A DNA stretch of 11,597 bases from Spirochaetales bacterium (GTDB taxonomy: Bacteria; Spirochaetota; Spirochaetia; DSM-27196; SKKC01), in assembly GCA_007121695.1 (NCBI GenBank), contig SKKC01000118.1:1-11597 (forward strand). Direction: 5' to 3'. The translations under genes and the position numbers were made by a program. Position 1 is the first letter of the stretch; each line of letters opens with the position of its first letter. This document shows positions 1 through 6,249 of the stretch, in pieces. Below the pieces are notes generated by a model. The model searched no databases and was not told the DNA's origin. It was given only the letters and a program-made list of their open reading frames with translations.

Positions 1-9
1 GCCTGGTTT

Positions 10-26
10 CACTCATTCCATGAGTG
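10..26. repeat. Small hairpin downstream of msrA
   Basis: A perfect 7-bp inverted repeat (CACTCAT / ATGAGTG) with a 3-base loop lies about 36 bases beyond the msrA stop codon. It could mark the 3' end of the cobW-msrA transcript. No T-run follows it on either strand, so it is not a standard intrinsic terminator. The remaining bases between 1 and 62 show nothing else recognisable. Confidence 0.3.
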
Positions 27-62
27 TGCCATAGCTTTTGCGTGCAGGGAATACCTGAAGCC

Positions 63-776
63 TCAGGAGCCCCACAAAGTTCTGAGTCTCGAATCCCGAC
101 CGCAGCTCGCCCGGTAAAAGTTGTAGCGGACGGGATTACGGAACGCGTAGGCCTGATGGTACTCTTCCGCGGGATAGAATGCTTCGTAGGCCCGTATCTC
201 GGTCATGAAATTTCCTGGCAACAGAATACTGGTCTCGGCCCATTGACGCGAGGCAAGCGCGTCTGTCCGCTGTTCGTCGCTCAGGTAGAAGATCGCGCTC
301 ATATACGGGCTCCCTCTGTCGCAGAACTGTCCACCGCCATCGAGGGGATCGATGTTAACCCAGAAAATCTCAAGCAGTTCGCTGAATGAGACCCTGTCGG
401 GGTCAAACACAATTTCCACTACCTCACGATGGCCCGTGTTCCCCGAGACCACCTGCTGATACGTGGGGTGCGATACTGTTCCGCCGGAAAACCCGCTGGT
501 AACGGCGTATACGCCGTCGACCGGATCAAACGGAGGTTCCATGCACCAGAAACAGCCCCCGGCGAATATCGCGCGCTCGTACCCGTCCGGGACCTCGATT
601 CGCCCTCGCTCGAGCGAGCCACCCCGTTCGCTCGGACGTAGCCCGTCGGTCAGGTTTTCGGCAGGACCCTCACCGGCTCCCGACTCGCCGATGCCGGCTG
701 CCAGCACCCGAAGAACGGCGAAGACCGAAAAGAGAATGACGGGGATGATGATTGCACGTCGAACCGATGCGTCCAT
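63..776 (-). CDS. msrA: Peptide-methionine (S)-S-oxide reductase MsrA, membrane-anchored or exported
   Basis: The product (237 aa) reduces the S-epimer of methionine sulfoxide in proteins. The MsrA signature GGCFWCMEPPF is at residues 73-83, with catalytic Cys75. Other family blocks are SGFSGG (94-99), the GNTGHREVVE stretch (112-121), GQFCDRGSPY (149-158) and a C-terminal Cys225 that could act in disulfide recycling together with Cys152. Most MsrA proteins are cytoplasmic and start close to the GCFW motif. This one has about 70 extra N-terminal residues: a hydrophobic segment (about 8-28) after two arginines, then a low-complexity Gly/Glu/Pro linker. It is therefore probably an inner-membrane-anchored or secreted enzyme acting in the periplasm. 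It lies 36 bp downstream of the COG0523 gene on the same strand and is probably co-transcribed. I see no good ribosome binding site at the start. Family assignment is certain; localisation is inferred. Confidence 0.95.
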   Translation of the reverse strand: MDASVRRAIIIPVILFSVFAVLRVLAAGIGESGAGEGPAENLTDGLRPSERGGSLERGRIEVPDGYERAIFAGGCFWCMEPPFDPVDGVYAVTSGFSGGTVSHPTYQQVVSGNTGHREVVEIVFDPDRVSFSELLEIFWVNIDPLDGGGQFCDRGSPYMSAIFYLSDEQRTDALASRQWAETSILLPGNFMTEIRAYEAFYPAEEYHQAYAFRNPVRYNFYRASCGRDSRLRTLWGS

Positions 777-812
777 AGTCAGCTAAAGGTACTGCTGCAC
801 AGGGCTGTTTGA

Positions 813-2045
813 CTACACCAGAGGCGCTGTCATGTCCTCCGGTAGCTGTGACCCGAGCGGGTCTTCGAAGTCGGCCCAGACGTCCGGACCAGCCTTCAAC
901 TCTTCGTCTGTCAGCAGACAGGCAGCGAGACCGTGTCGGATTTCGTTCTCGTTCATATTTCTGCCTATGTAGACAAGTTCCTGTTTTCGATCCCCGTACT
1001 CACCCGACTGTACAAGCTTGTGTACTTCGAGTCGTTCGGCATCGGTATCGGGCCAGTATTTTTTCGGTATTGCAGCCCACCAGAATCCACCGGGTTCGGC
1101 GCGTTTGGCGGTCCCAGCCTGCGATAAATACCAGGCGATGTCGGGCCGGCTTGCGATCCAGAAGAAGCCTTTCGCCCGGACGACGCCGGGTTGCTCGACG
1201 TTCCAGAACTCGGCGAGTCGCCCTGGGTGGAAGGGGCGTTCGCTTCGGAACACGAAGGAAGAAATACCGTATTCTTCAGTTTCCGGAACGTGGACGGACG
1301 CCAGTTCGTCCTGCCATGCCTGTGAGCTTTCGGCCGCCTCCATGTCGAATTTTCGCGTGTTCAGGATGCGGTTCAGATCGATTCTGGCAAAACTCGTGCG
1401 AACGCACTCCGCGCCCGGATTCAGCTTGCGCACAAGCGACTCCACCCGGGCAACCTCCGCGTCCGGGACCGTGTCGGTCTTGTTCAGAAGAATTACATCG
1501 GCAAACTCAATCTGATCCGTCAGCAGATGTGCGATGGTTCGTTCGTCGTCGTCGGACATGCCCTGTCCCCGATCAACGAGAAAGTCTTCGCTTCCGTACT
1601 CCTCGAAAAAACGCGAAACGTCCACAACACTGACCATGGTGTCGAGACGGGTCAGATGCTTGAGACTCTGCCCGTCCTCGTCGTCAAAGGTAAAGGTCTG
1701 CGCCACCGGGAGCGGTTCCGAAATTCCGGAGCTTTCTATCAGCAGGTAATCGAAGCGACCTGCGCGGGCAAGCTTCGTTACTTCCTTCAGCAGATCGTCG
1801 CGAAGGGTGCAGCAGATGCAGCCGTTCGACATTTCAACAAGTTCTTCTTCTGTTCTGCTGAGTGCCGCGTCACCCTTGAGCACCAGCGACGCATCGATAT
1901 TCACCTCCGACATATCGTTCACTATGACGGCAACTTTCAGACCTTCCCGGTTGGTAAGGACATGGTTCAGAAGCGTTGTCTTGCCCGAGCCCAGGTACCC
2001 TGACAGCACGGTAACGGGGAGGCGCGTATCCTGTTCTGTATTCAT
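813..2045 (-). CDS. COG0523/CobW-family GTPase, ZigA/YciC-type metal (zinc) chaperone
   Basis: This 410-aa G3E-family GTPase probably delivers zinc or another metal to client proteins in the cytoplasm under metal limitation. The P-loop GYLGSGKTT is at residues 16-24. The hallmark metal-binding CxCC motif (Cys76, Cys78, Cys79) sits within SNGCICC. An ESSG Walker B-like motif (103-106) and the guanine-specificity motif NKTD (187-190) follow. The C-terminal half (about 255-390) matches the CobW_C region in position and includes the Trp-rich GFFWIASRP segment. The length and the VNDMSEVNIDA stretch fit the longer ZigA/YciC-like subgroup rather than cobalamin CobW, and no cobalamin genes are nearby. 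Genes of this subgroup are often Zur-regulated, and a repeat cluster that looks like an operator lies just upstream (2055-2094). No Shine-Dalgarno sequence precedes the ATG. The zinc assignment is inferred from family; the GTPase and metal-site motifs are seen directly. Confidence 0.93.
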   Translation of the reverse strand: MNTEQDTRLPVTVLSGYLGSGKTTLLNHVLTNREGLKVAVIVNDMSEVNIDASLVLKGDAALSRTEEELVEMSNGCICCTLRDDLLKEVTKLARAGRFDYLLIESSGISEPLPVAQTFTFDDEDGQSLKHLTRLDTMVSVVDVSRFFEEYGSEDFLVDRGQGMSDDDERTIAHLLTDQIEFADVILLNKTDTVPDAEVARVESLVRKLNPGAECVRTSFARIDLNRILNTRKFDMEAAESSQAWQDELASVHVPETEEYGISSFVFRSERPFHPGRLAEFWNVEQPGVVRAKGFFWIASRPDIAWYLSQAGTAKRAEPGGFWWAAIPKKYWPDTDAERLEVHKLVQSGEYGDRKQELVYIGRNMNENEIRHGLAACLLTDEELKAGPDVWADFEDPLGSQLPEDMTAPLV

Positions 2046-2134
2046 GGTCGAAGAGTATTACGTTGTAATAATGCGGTCAAGCGGGTAATAATGCTTGCCC
2101 TGGGCGAAGCGATGAGGCACACTTTCGACCATGA
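2042..2134. repeat. 11-bp inverted repeat covering both divergent start codons
   Basis: TCATGGTCGAA at 2042-2052 and its exact reverse complement TTCGACCATGA at 2124-2134 contain the start codons of the minus-strand chaperone gene and the plus-strand membrane protein gene. Both genes therefore begin with the same TTCGACC-ATG-A context. This could be a shared translation-initiation or operator element, or coincidence. Confidence 0.5.
2055..2094. promoter_or_regulatory. Putative metalloregulator operator in the divergent cobW-like/membrane-protein promoter region
   Basis: A perfect palindrome, TATTAC-GTT-GTAATA, occupies 2056-2070. Its right arm starts a 10-base direct repeat, GTAATAATGC, at 2065-2074 and again at 2085-2094. 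The copies are 20 bp apart, about two helical turns. AT-rich dyads of this kind are typical of Fur/Zur-type or other dimeric regulators, and COG0523 genes are commonly Zur targets. A possible minus-strand -10 (TAATAC, complement of 2055-2060) lies inside the palindrome, so a bound protein would block transcription of the chaperone gene. A TTGACC (complement of 2075-2080) precedes it with a spacer of only 14 bp, so the promoter call is weak. The identity of the regulator is inferred. Confidence 0.5.
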
Positions 2135-2904
2135 TAAACTCCATTGCCGTCATGAGCACCCTCGGCAGTTTCGCCCTTGGCGCGATGTGTTTCTCGCTGT
2201 TACGGGTCTCACCCCGGTATCAACAGTTTTTCGAAGCCCGTGCGCTGGCCATGCCCGCGCCGCTGGATCCGGGGAAGACGAGTCCCGTTGCCGAAATGCT
2301 CGCAGTCAGCATACGTCGCATCATTGCAGTTGTGATGTTCGTGACAGGCCCTGGTGTCGTCTACGCGGTAGTTCGGTGGTTGTTGCCACAGCGACTCCCG
2401 CAGCGCTTCGATACGAGTATTGCAGCAGGCATGCCGTCTCTGCACCTGGCGGACCAGTCCGCCTGGGTCTGGGCTGCGGGGGTCTCGGCCGTGGTGTTCG
2501 CGTATTTCGTGATCCGTCGTATACGGGCGGCCCCCGATCCGGACACGGAGGCCGATCCTCCGTTGACTGAGTGGCCGTTGTGGGCAGTCGGAGTGAACCT
2601 TGCGGGGATTGCCGTACACGCTGCAGCTCTGGAGTGGATTCTCCGCGGTGCGCTGTATGCGCTTCTGGTTCCGGCGGGAGCAGATCTGGCCATTGGTGCA
2701 GGCGCAGTTGTCTATGGATTGTCCCGGCTTCCCGACGGGCCTGCCGTTTCCTTCGGAGGCATTCTTCTCTCGGCGGGGGCGGGCCTGATCGTGTACATGT
2801 CCGGGTCGCTGGTTCCGGTGATCGTCGGCCACATTCTCTTTGCTTCGTTGCGCTTCGCGCTGCTCGTACACCGAAACCCTGCGGTTTCGCTTGTTCGTTC
2901 TTGA
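2131..2904 (+). CDS. Polytopic membrane protein resembling a CPBP (Abi/Rce1-like) family protein with degenerate active site
   Basis: This 257-aa integral membrane protein has about six to seven hydrophobic segments (roughly 5-24, 63-85, 110-128, 149-168, 174-197, 208-224, 226-247). The C-terminal half resembles CPBP intramembrane proteases, which use EExxxR, FxxxH and HxxxN/D motifs on successive helices. Here the first motif reads LEWILRG (167-173), so the first, catalytic Glu is Leu while the second Glu168 and Arg172 remain. The second motif reads YGLSR (195-199), with Arg instead of His. The third has His234 but Ala238 in place of Asn/Asp. It may be an inactive or scaffold-type relative; the family assignment is tentative. 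The start at 2131 gives a hydrophobic N-terminus; an ATG at 2152 is an alternative. Neither has a clear ribosome binding site. It is divergent from the chaperone gene and ends about 85 bp before the copper oxidase start chosen here. Confidence 0.7.
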   Translation: MINSIAVMSTLGSFALGAMCFSLLRVSPRYQQFFEARALAMPAPLDPGKTSPVAEMLAVSIRRIIAVVMFVTGPGVVYAVVRWLLPQRLPQRFDTSIAAGMPSLHLADQSAWVWAAGVSAVVFAYFVIRRIRAAPDPDTEADPPLTEWPLWAVGVNLAGIAVHAAALEWILRGALYALLVPAGADLAIGAGAVVYGLSRLPDGPAVSFGGILLSAGAGLIVYMSGSLVPVIVGHILFASLRFALLVHRNPAVSLVRS

Positions 2905-2910
2905 AAATGC

Positions 2911-2939
2911 TTGAATAAATACGGTGGCGCTGTTAATAT
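2911..2939 (+). promoter_or_regulatory. Candidate promoter for the copper oxidase-PCuAC unit
   Basis: TTGAAT (2911-2916) and TAATAT (2934-2939) are separated by 17 bp in an AT-rich stretch just after the preceding gene's stop. The position fits a transcript starting near 2946 and translation from the TTG at 2989. Both hexamers match consensus only partly. Confidence 0.4.
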
Positions 2940-2988
2940 TTTTTATCGATTAGTTGAAAATGTTACTACTGCTTTCCGGGGGTTCAGC

Positions 2989-4776
2989 TTGAAAAAGCAT
3001 ACCGTTCTTCGCGCCCTGTTGGGTGTTTATGTTGTTCTTGGGCTTGTTTTCATCGGATTCGGGACTGTTTCGGTCGTAAGCGCCTCCATGCCCGTAGCCG
3101 CAAACCAGGAAATCGATATCGACATGCGTGTGATACAGAACACGTGGACCTGGGACCCCGGTGAGATCACCGTCGAGGCAGGTACGCTGGTTCGCCTTCA
3201 CATTACGAACGAGGACACCTACGATCATGGGTTTGGAATCAGGGAGTTCAATGTGGACCAGCGGCTGCCGGGTGGCCAGACGACAACCGTGGAGTTTGTA
3301 GCGTCAAGAAGCGGCGAGTTCGAGTTTTTCTGTACCGTGTACTGTGGCTCCGGCCACTTTGGCCAGAGGGGTACGCTCTTTGTAACCGGAGAAGGCGAGG
3401 CGGTCGCCGACGCCGGCGAGACAGCCGCGCCTCAGTCGGACATTCCCGTCCGATCCGCCGAGGACGCGATTCGGGTGCTCCCCTACGAGATCGACGAAGA
3501 CGGCGTGAAAGTGTTCCGGCTGACTGCCGAGGTGGTCATGTGGGACTACGGCAACGGCGAACCGGTCGAAAGCTGGGGATATAACGGACAGCTACCCGGG
3601 CCGGAGATCCGCGTGACCGAAGGCGATCGTGTTCGCGTGGAGTTCACGAACTACCTGCCCGAAGCGACCACCGTACACTGGCATGGGGTTGACCTCATGA
3701 ACTGGTCCGACGGGGTGCCCGGCTATACGCAGGAAGCGACGCGACCGGGTGAAACGTTCGTGTACGAGTTCGATGCCTACCCCGCAGGAACCCGATTCTA
3801 CCATACACACGGGCTCGATCACCTGAGCGAAGCGCGGCAAATGGACATGGGTCTGGCAGGGCCCATCGTAATTGAGCCCCGCGACTACGACCGTCCGGAT
3901 GTTGAACACACGATCGTGTTGACAGAACGGATTAACCGGGGGCTCTTTCCCATGAACGGTCGCGTGTATCCGGATACAGAACCAATCCGGGTGAACTACG
4001 GAGACCGCGTGCGCATTCGCATGATCAACGCGGGCAGCGCGACCTTTCACCCCATGCATCTGCACGGTCATCAGTTCCGTGTGGTGGCAACCGACGGAAA
4101 TCCCGTACCGGCAGGGCTCGAGCTCGTGAAAAACGTACAGACAGTCATGCCAGGAGATACCTACGACATAGAGTTTATCGCAGACAACCCCGGTGTCTGG
4201 CTCTTTCACTGTCACGAACTCAATCACTCCGCCGGCGGTATGGCGACGGCGGTCATTTACGAAGACGTCATAGAAGGTGCGTTTGAGCTGCAGGACGGTG
4301 GCGAACGCATGGTTACGGATTCTGATTTTGAAGGCATGTATCGCCTCGTCGGGTTTGGATATACCAACTGCACCGACTACTGCCCGATAACGATAAACAC
4401 CATGCTCGATGTGCTCGACGCTCTTGGCGAAGACAGCGAACAGGTCCAGCCGATCTTTATTTCGGTGGACCCGGAGCGCGATACACCCGAAGCAATTGCC
4501 TCCTACGTACAGGCATTCGATTCCCGCATGGTGGGGCTGAGCGGAACAGCCGAACAGGTGGCATCGGCGATCCGATCGTTCGGGGCGTTCGCCCGACAGG
4601 TGGACACTGGAAGCGCGGCCGGCTACAGCATGGATCACTCAAAGGCGATCTACCTCATGGATCCTGACGGTAACTTCCTGAACTGGTTCATACACGACTT
4701 CGGTCCTGAAAACGTCGCTCGTGCCATCCGAAACCACATGCGTCACGGGACCATGCGCAGCGTGGCCGCACAATGA
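2989..4776 (+). CDS. Exported fusion: CuA-like cupredoxin + two-domain multicopper oxidase + SCO copper chaperone
   Basis: I favour the TTG at 2989 (595 aa): it gives a normal signal peptide (KK, then a hydrophobic run ending near SVVSAS) and has GGGGG six bases upstream. The frame stays open to a TTG at 2911. Domain 1 (about 40-135) is a cupredoxin with a COX2-like CuA site: His80, then Cys115-x3-Cys119-x3-His123, with Gln126 where CuA has Met. Domains 2-3 (about 155-440) form a complete laccase-like two-domain oxidase: HWH (230-232), HTH (272-274), HPMHLHGH (354-361) and HCHELNHSAGGM (407-418), giving type 2/3 ligands plus a type 1 site (His354, Cys408, His413, Met418) in the second oxidase domain. 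Domain 4 (about 445-585) is SCO/SenC-like: CxxxCP (Cys461, Cys465) and DHSKAIYLMDP with His550. It probably oxidises Cu(I) or another reductant with O2 in the periplasm, while the SCO part inserts copper. Its stop overlaps the PCuAC start. Domain calls are firm; substrate and electron path are unknown. Confidence 0.9.
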   Translation: MKKHTVLRALLGVYVVLGLVFIGFGTVSVVSASMPVAANQEIDIDMRVIQNTWTWDPGEITVEAGTLVRLHITNEDTYDHGFGIREFNVDQRLPGGQTTTVEFVASRSGEFEFFCTVYCGSGHFGQRGTLFVTGEGEAVADAGETAAPQSDIPVRSAEDAIRVLPYEIDEDGVKVFRLTAEVVMWDYGNGEPVESWGYNGQLPGPEIRVTEGDRVRVEFTNYLPEATTVHWHGVDLMNWSDGVPGYTQEATRPGETFVYEFDAYPAGTRFYHTHGLDHLSEARQMDMGLAGPIVIEPRDYDRPDVEHTIVLTERINRGLFPMNGRVYPDTEPIRVNYGDRVRIRMINAGSATFHPMHLHGHQFRVVATDGNPVPAGLELVKNVQTVMPGDTYDIEFIADNPGVWLFHCHELNHSAGGMATAVIYEDVIEGAFELQDGGERMVTDSDFEGMYRLVGFGYTNCTDYCPITINTMLDVLDALGEDSEQVQPIFISVDPERDTPEAIASYVQAFDSRMVGLSGTAEQVASAIRSFGAFARQVDTGSAAGYSMDHSKAIYLMDPDGNFLNWFIHDFGPENVARAIRNHMRHGTMRSVAAQ

Positions 4777-5246
4777 AAAGGAGTTACCGTATCTGGGTTA
4801 ACAGACGTATGCTCTCGGTGACAGTCATGGTTCTGTCAGCAGGGCTGGTGTTCGCCGGGGGCCGGGGAGAACAGGAGCCGTTTGAAACCAGCGACGTCTG
4901 GGCCCGTGCGACGGCAGGGATACCGCGGAACGGGGCGGCGTATCTTCGCATTACCAACAACACCGACCGGGACGACGTGCTGATCGGCGGTCAGACCGGG
5001 GTCGCAGAGGTGGTAGAGATACACACACACGAACGCAATGGCGACGTCATGGTCATGCGGCCTCTTCCGGATGGCGTTGAGGTTGCATCGGGCGAAACCA
5101 TTGTGCTTGAACCCATGGGTCTGCATGTCATGCTTATTGGTCTGACGGGTCCGCTTGAAGCAGGCGAGTCTTTTGAACTCGAGCTTCACTTTGCCTCCGG
5201 TGCCAGAGTCACGACGCAGGTCGAGGTTCGCCCGCTGCGGAACTAG
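4773..5246 (+). CDS. PCuAC-type periplasmic copper chaperone
   Basis: The product (157 aa) is a periplasmic Cu(I) carrier of the PCuAC family, which supplies copper to CuA sites together with SCO proteins. An N-terminal signal peptide (about 1-29, ending VFAGG) has no lipobox Cys, so the mature protein is probably soluble. The family copper motif is seen as EIHTH (His84, His86), Met93/Met95 and HVM (His118, Met120). The M95-to-H118 spacing is one residue longer than the usual x21, because of an extra residue in the PLPDG turn. PMGLHVM replaces the usual PGGYHIM. ATG overlaps the preceding TGA (ATGA), so the two proteins are almost certainly translated in step from one mRNA. An internal ATG at 4809 would give a shorter signal peptide. 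The stop TAG shares a CTAG with the convergent cysE stop. Confidence 0.92.
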   Translation: MKRSYRIWVNRRMLSVTVMVLSAGLVFAGGRGEQEPFETSDVWARATAGIPRNGAAYLRITNNTDRDDVLIGGQTGVAEVVEIHTHERNGDVMVMRPLPDGVEVASGETIVLEPMGLHVMLIGLTGPLEAGESFELELHFASGARVTTQVEVRPLRN

Positions 5247-6184
5247 ATCTGAAAGTCAGGAACCTGTTTTCTGTTGCGCGACTTTAACACAAAATCGGCT
5301 GGCCGGTTGTAGACGGTGCTTCCGGCTGGAACGGAGCTGGTGATCCACATATTGCCGCCAATGATGCTGTTTGCACCAATGACGGTCTCTCCACCGAGTA
5401 TGGTTGCCCCGGCATAGATAGTCACGTGATCTTCGATCGTCGGGTGTCGTTTCACGTTCGCCTCTTCTTTTTTTACGCTCAGGGCTCCGAGTGTTACCCC
5501 CTGATAGATCTTCACGTGGCTACCGATTATGGTTGTTTCGCCAATGACAACGCCGGTTGCGTGGTCAATGAAAAACGAGTCACCGATTTTCGCGCCTGGA
5601 TGTATGTCTATCCCCGTGCGGCCGTGTACATACTCACTCATCATTCTGGGCAGAAGCGGAATATTCCTGATCCACAGTTCGTGTGCAATCCGGTGAACCA
5701 TGATCGCCTCGATACCGGGGTAGGAGAGAATGACTTCTTCGCGGCTCTTGCTCGCCGGGTCGCCGTCGAACGCGGCATCCACGTCGAGGCGAAGTCGCCT
5801 GCGGATATCCGGCAGTCCGGCCAGTAGTTCGTAGGTGACCCGCTCTGCCTCCTGCCTCGACGAATCGAGTTCCTCGGTTTCCGACATGTGTTCACAACTC
5901 GGGTCACCATCCATGCGGCGTCGGAAGCAGATTGCTCGCTGGGTTTCGGGAATCAGATACCTGCATACCCGGTTCAGGCATTCGGCCACCGAGTAACGCA
6001 GTTCTGACCATCGGTGGGCGCCTTCTTCCTGGAAACCCGGAAACACAAGGGCCTGCAGGTCTGCGATGATCTGCTGCACCTGATCCCGCGAAGGCAGGTT
6101 CGGGCCATCGAGATGATTAATGCCTCCTACATCCTCATACGAATTGAGAATAGCCGATACGACACCGTCAAGCTCTGCAATCAT
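5243..6184 (-). CDS. cysE: Serine O-acetyltransferase (EpsC-type CysE)
   Basis: It acetylates L-serine with acetyl-CoA to O-acetylserine, the first step of cysteine synthesis, in the cytoplasm. The 313-aa protein has an alpha-helical N-terminal SAT domain (about 1-180) and a C-terminal left-handed beta-helix of hexapeptide repeats (about 190-295). Active-site blocks are GIDIHPGAKIG (191-201, Asp193, His195) and DHATGVVIGET (207-217, Asp207, His208), followed by YQGVTLGALSVKK (227-239). GALSV rather than GGTGK, and the long N-terminal domain, place it with the EpsC-like subgroup rather than E. coli CysE. The chain ends in Ile (DFQI), matching the C-terminal Ile that SAT proteins insert into the O-acetylserine sulfhydrylase active site, so a cysteine synthase complex is likely. 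No cysK lies in the window. A promoter with a dyad over its -35 lies directly upstream, and no Shine-Dalgarno sequence is visible. Confidence 0.95.
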   Translation of the reverse strand: MIAELDGVVSAILNSYEDVGGINHLDGPNLPSRDQVQQIIADLQALVFPGFQEEGAHRWSELRYSVAECLNRVCRYLIPETQRAICFRRRMDGDPSCEHMSETEELDSSRQEAERVTYELLAGLPDIRRRLRLDVDAAFDGDPASKSREEVILSYPGIEAIMVHRIAHELWIRNIPLLPRMMSEYVHGRTGIDIHPGAKIGDSFFIDHATGVVIGETTIIGSHVKIYQGVTLGALSVKKEEANVKRHPTIEDHVTIYAGATILGGETVIGANSIIGGNMWITSSVPAGSTVYNRPADFVLKSRNRKQVPDFQI

Positions 6185-6190
6185 ACCGTG

Positions 6191-6224
6191 AGTATGTGTG
6201 TGCCCGCATCCAAGGTCAACCTTG
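6191..6224 (-). promoter_or_regulatory. cysE promoter with overlapping dyad
   Basis: On the minus strand, TTGACC (complement of 6214-6219) and CATACT (complement of 6191-6196) are spaced by 17 bp, matching 9 of 12 consensus positions. A 6-bp inverted repeat, CAAGGT-CA-ACCTTG (6211-6224), covers the -35 and could bind a repressor or activator. The -10 ends only 6 bases before the cysE ATG, so transcription would start at or next to the start codon, implying a leaderless mRNA. Confidence 0.45.
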
Positions 6225-6249
6225 CTGCGTTCAACAGCATCGTGTCACA

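Noticed and set aside
809..1633. Arg/Ser/Pro-rich 274-codon plus-strand frame
   Set aside because: It is antisense to the clear COG0523 GTPase and has low-complexity, non-family translation.
813..2045. CobW as a cobalamin biosynthesis gene
   Set aside because: Length and internal motifs fit the ZigA/YciC-like subgroup, and no cobalamin genes are nearby.
2209..2871. 220-codon minus-strand frame opposite the membrane protein gene
   Set aside because: Composition is that of an antisense shadow; the plus-strand frame shows proper membrane helices and coupled neighbours.
3592..4638. Long open frame on the minus strand opposite the copper oxidase (348 codons)
   Set aside because: It is a shadow of a strongly motif-supported gene. 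Its translation is rich in His/Val/Arg with no family pattern.
2989..4776. Copper nitrite reductase (NirK) as identity of the oxidase
   Set aside because: The oxidase has the full HxH/HxH/HxxHxH/HCH set for a trinuclear centre, with the type 1 site in the second oxidase domain. NirK has a single type 2 copper and its type 1 site in the first domain.
6185..6249. Riboswitch or T-box leader for cysE
   Set aside because: The gap is too short and the inferred transcription start lies at the ATG, leaving no leader.
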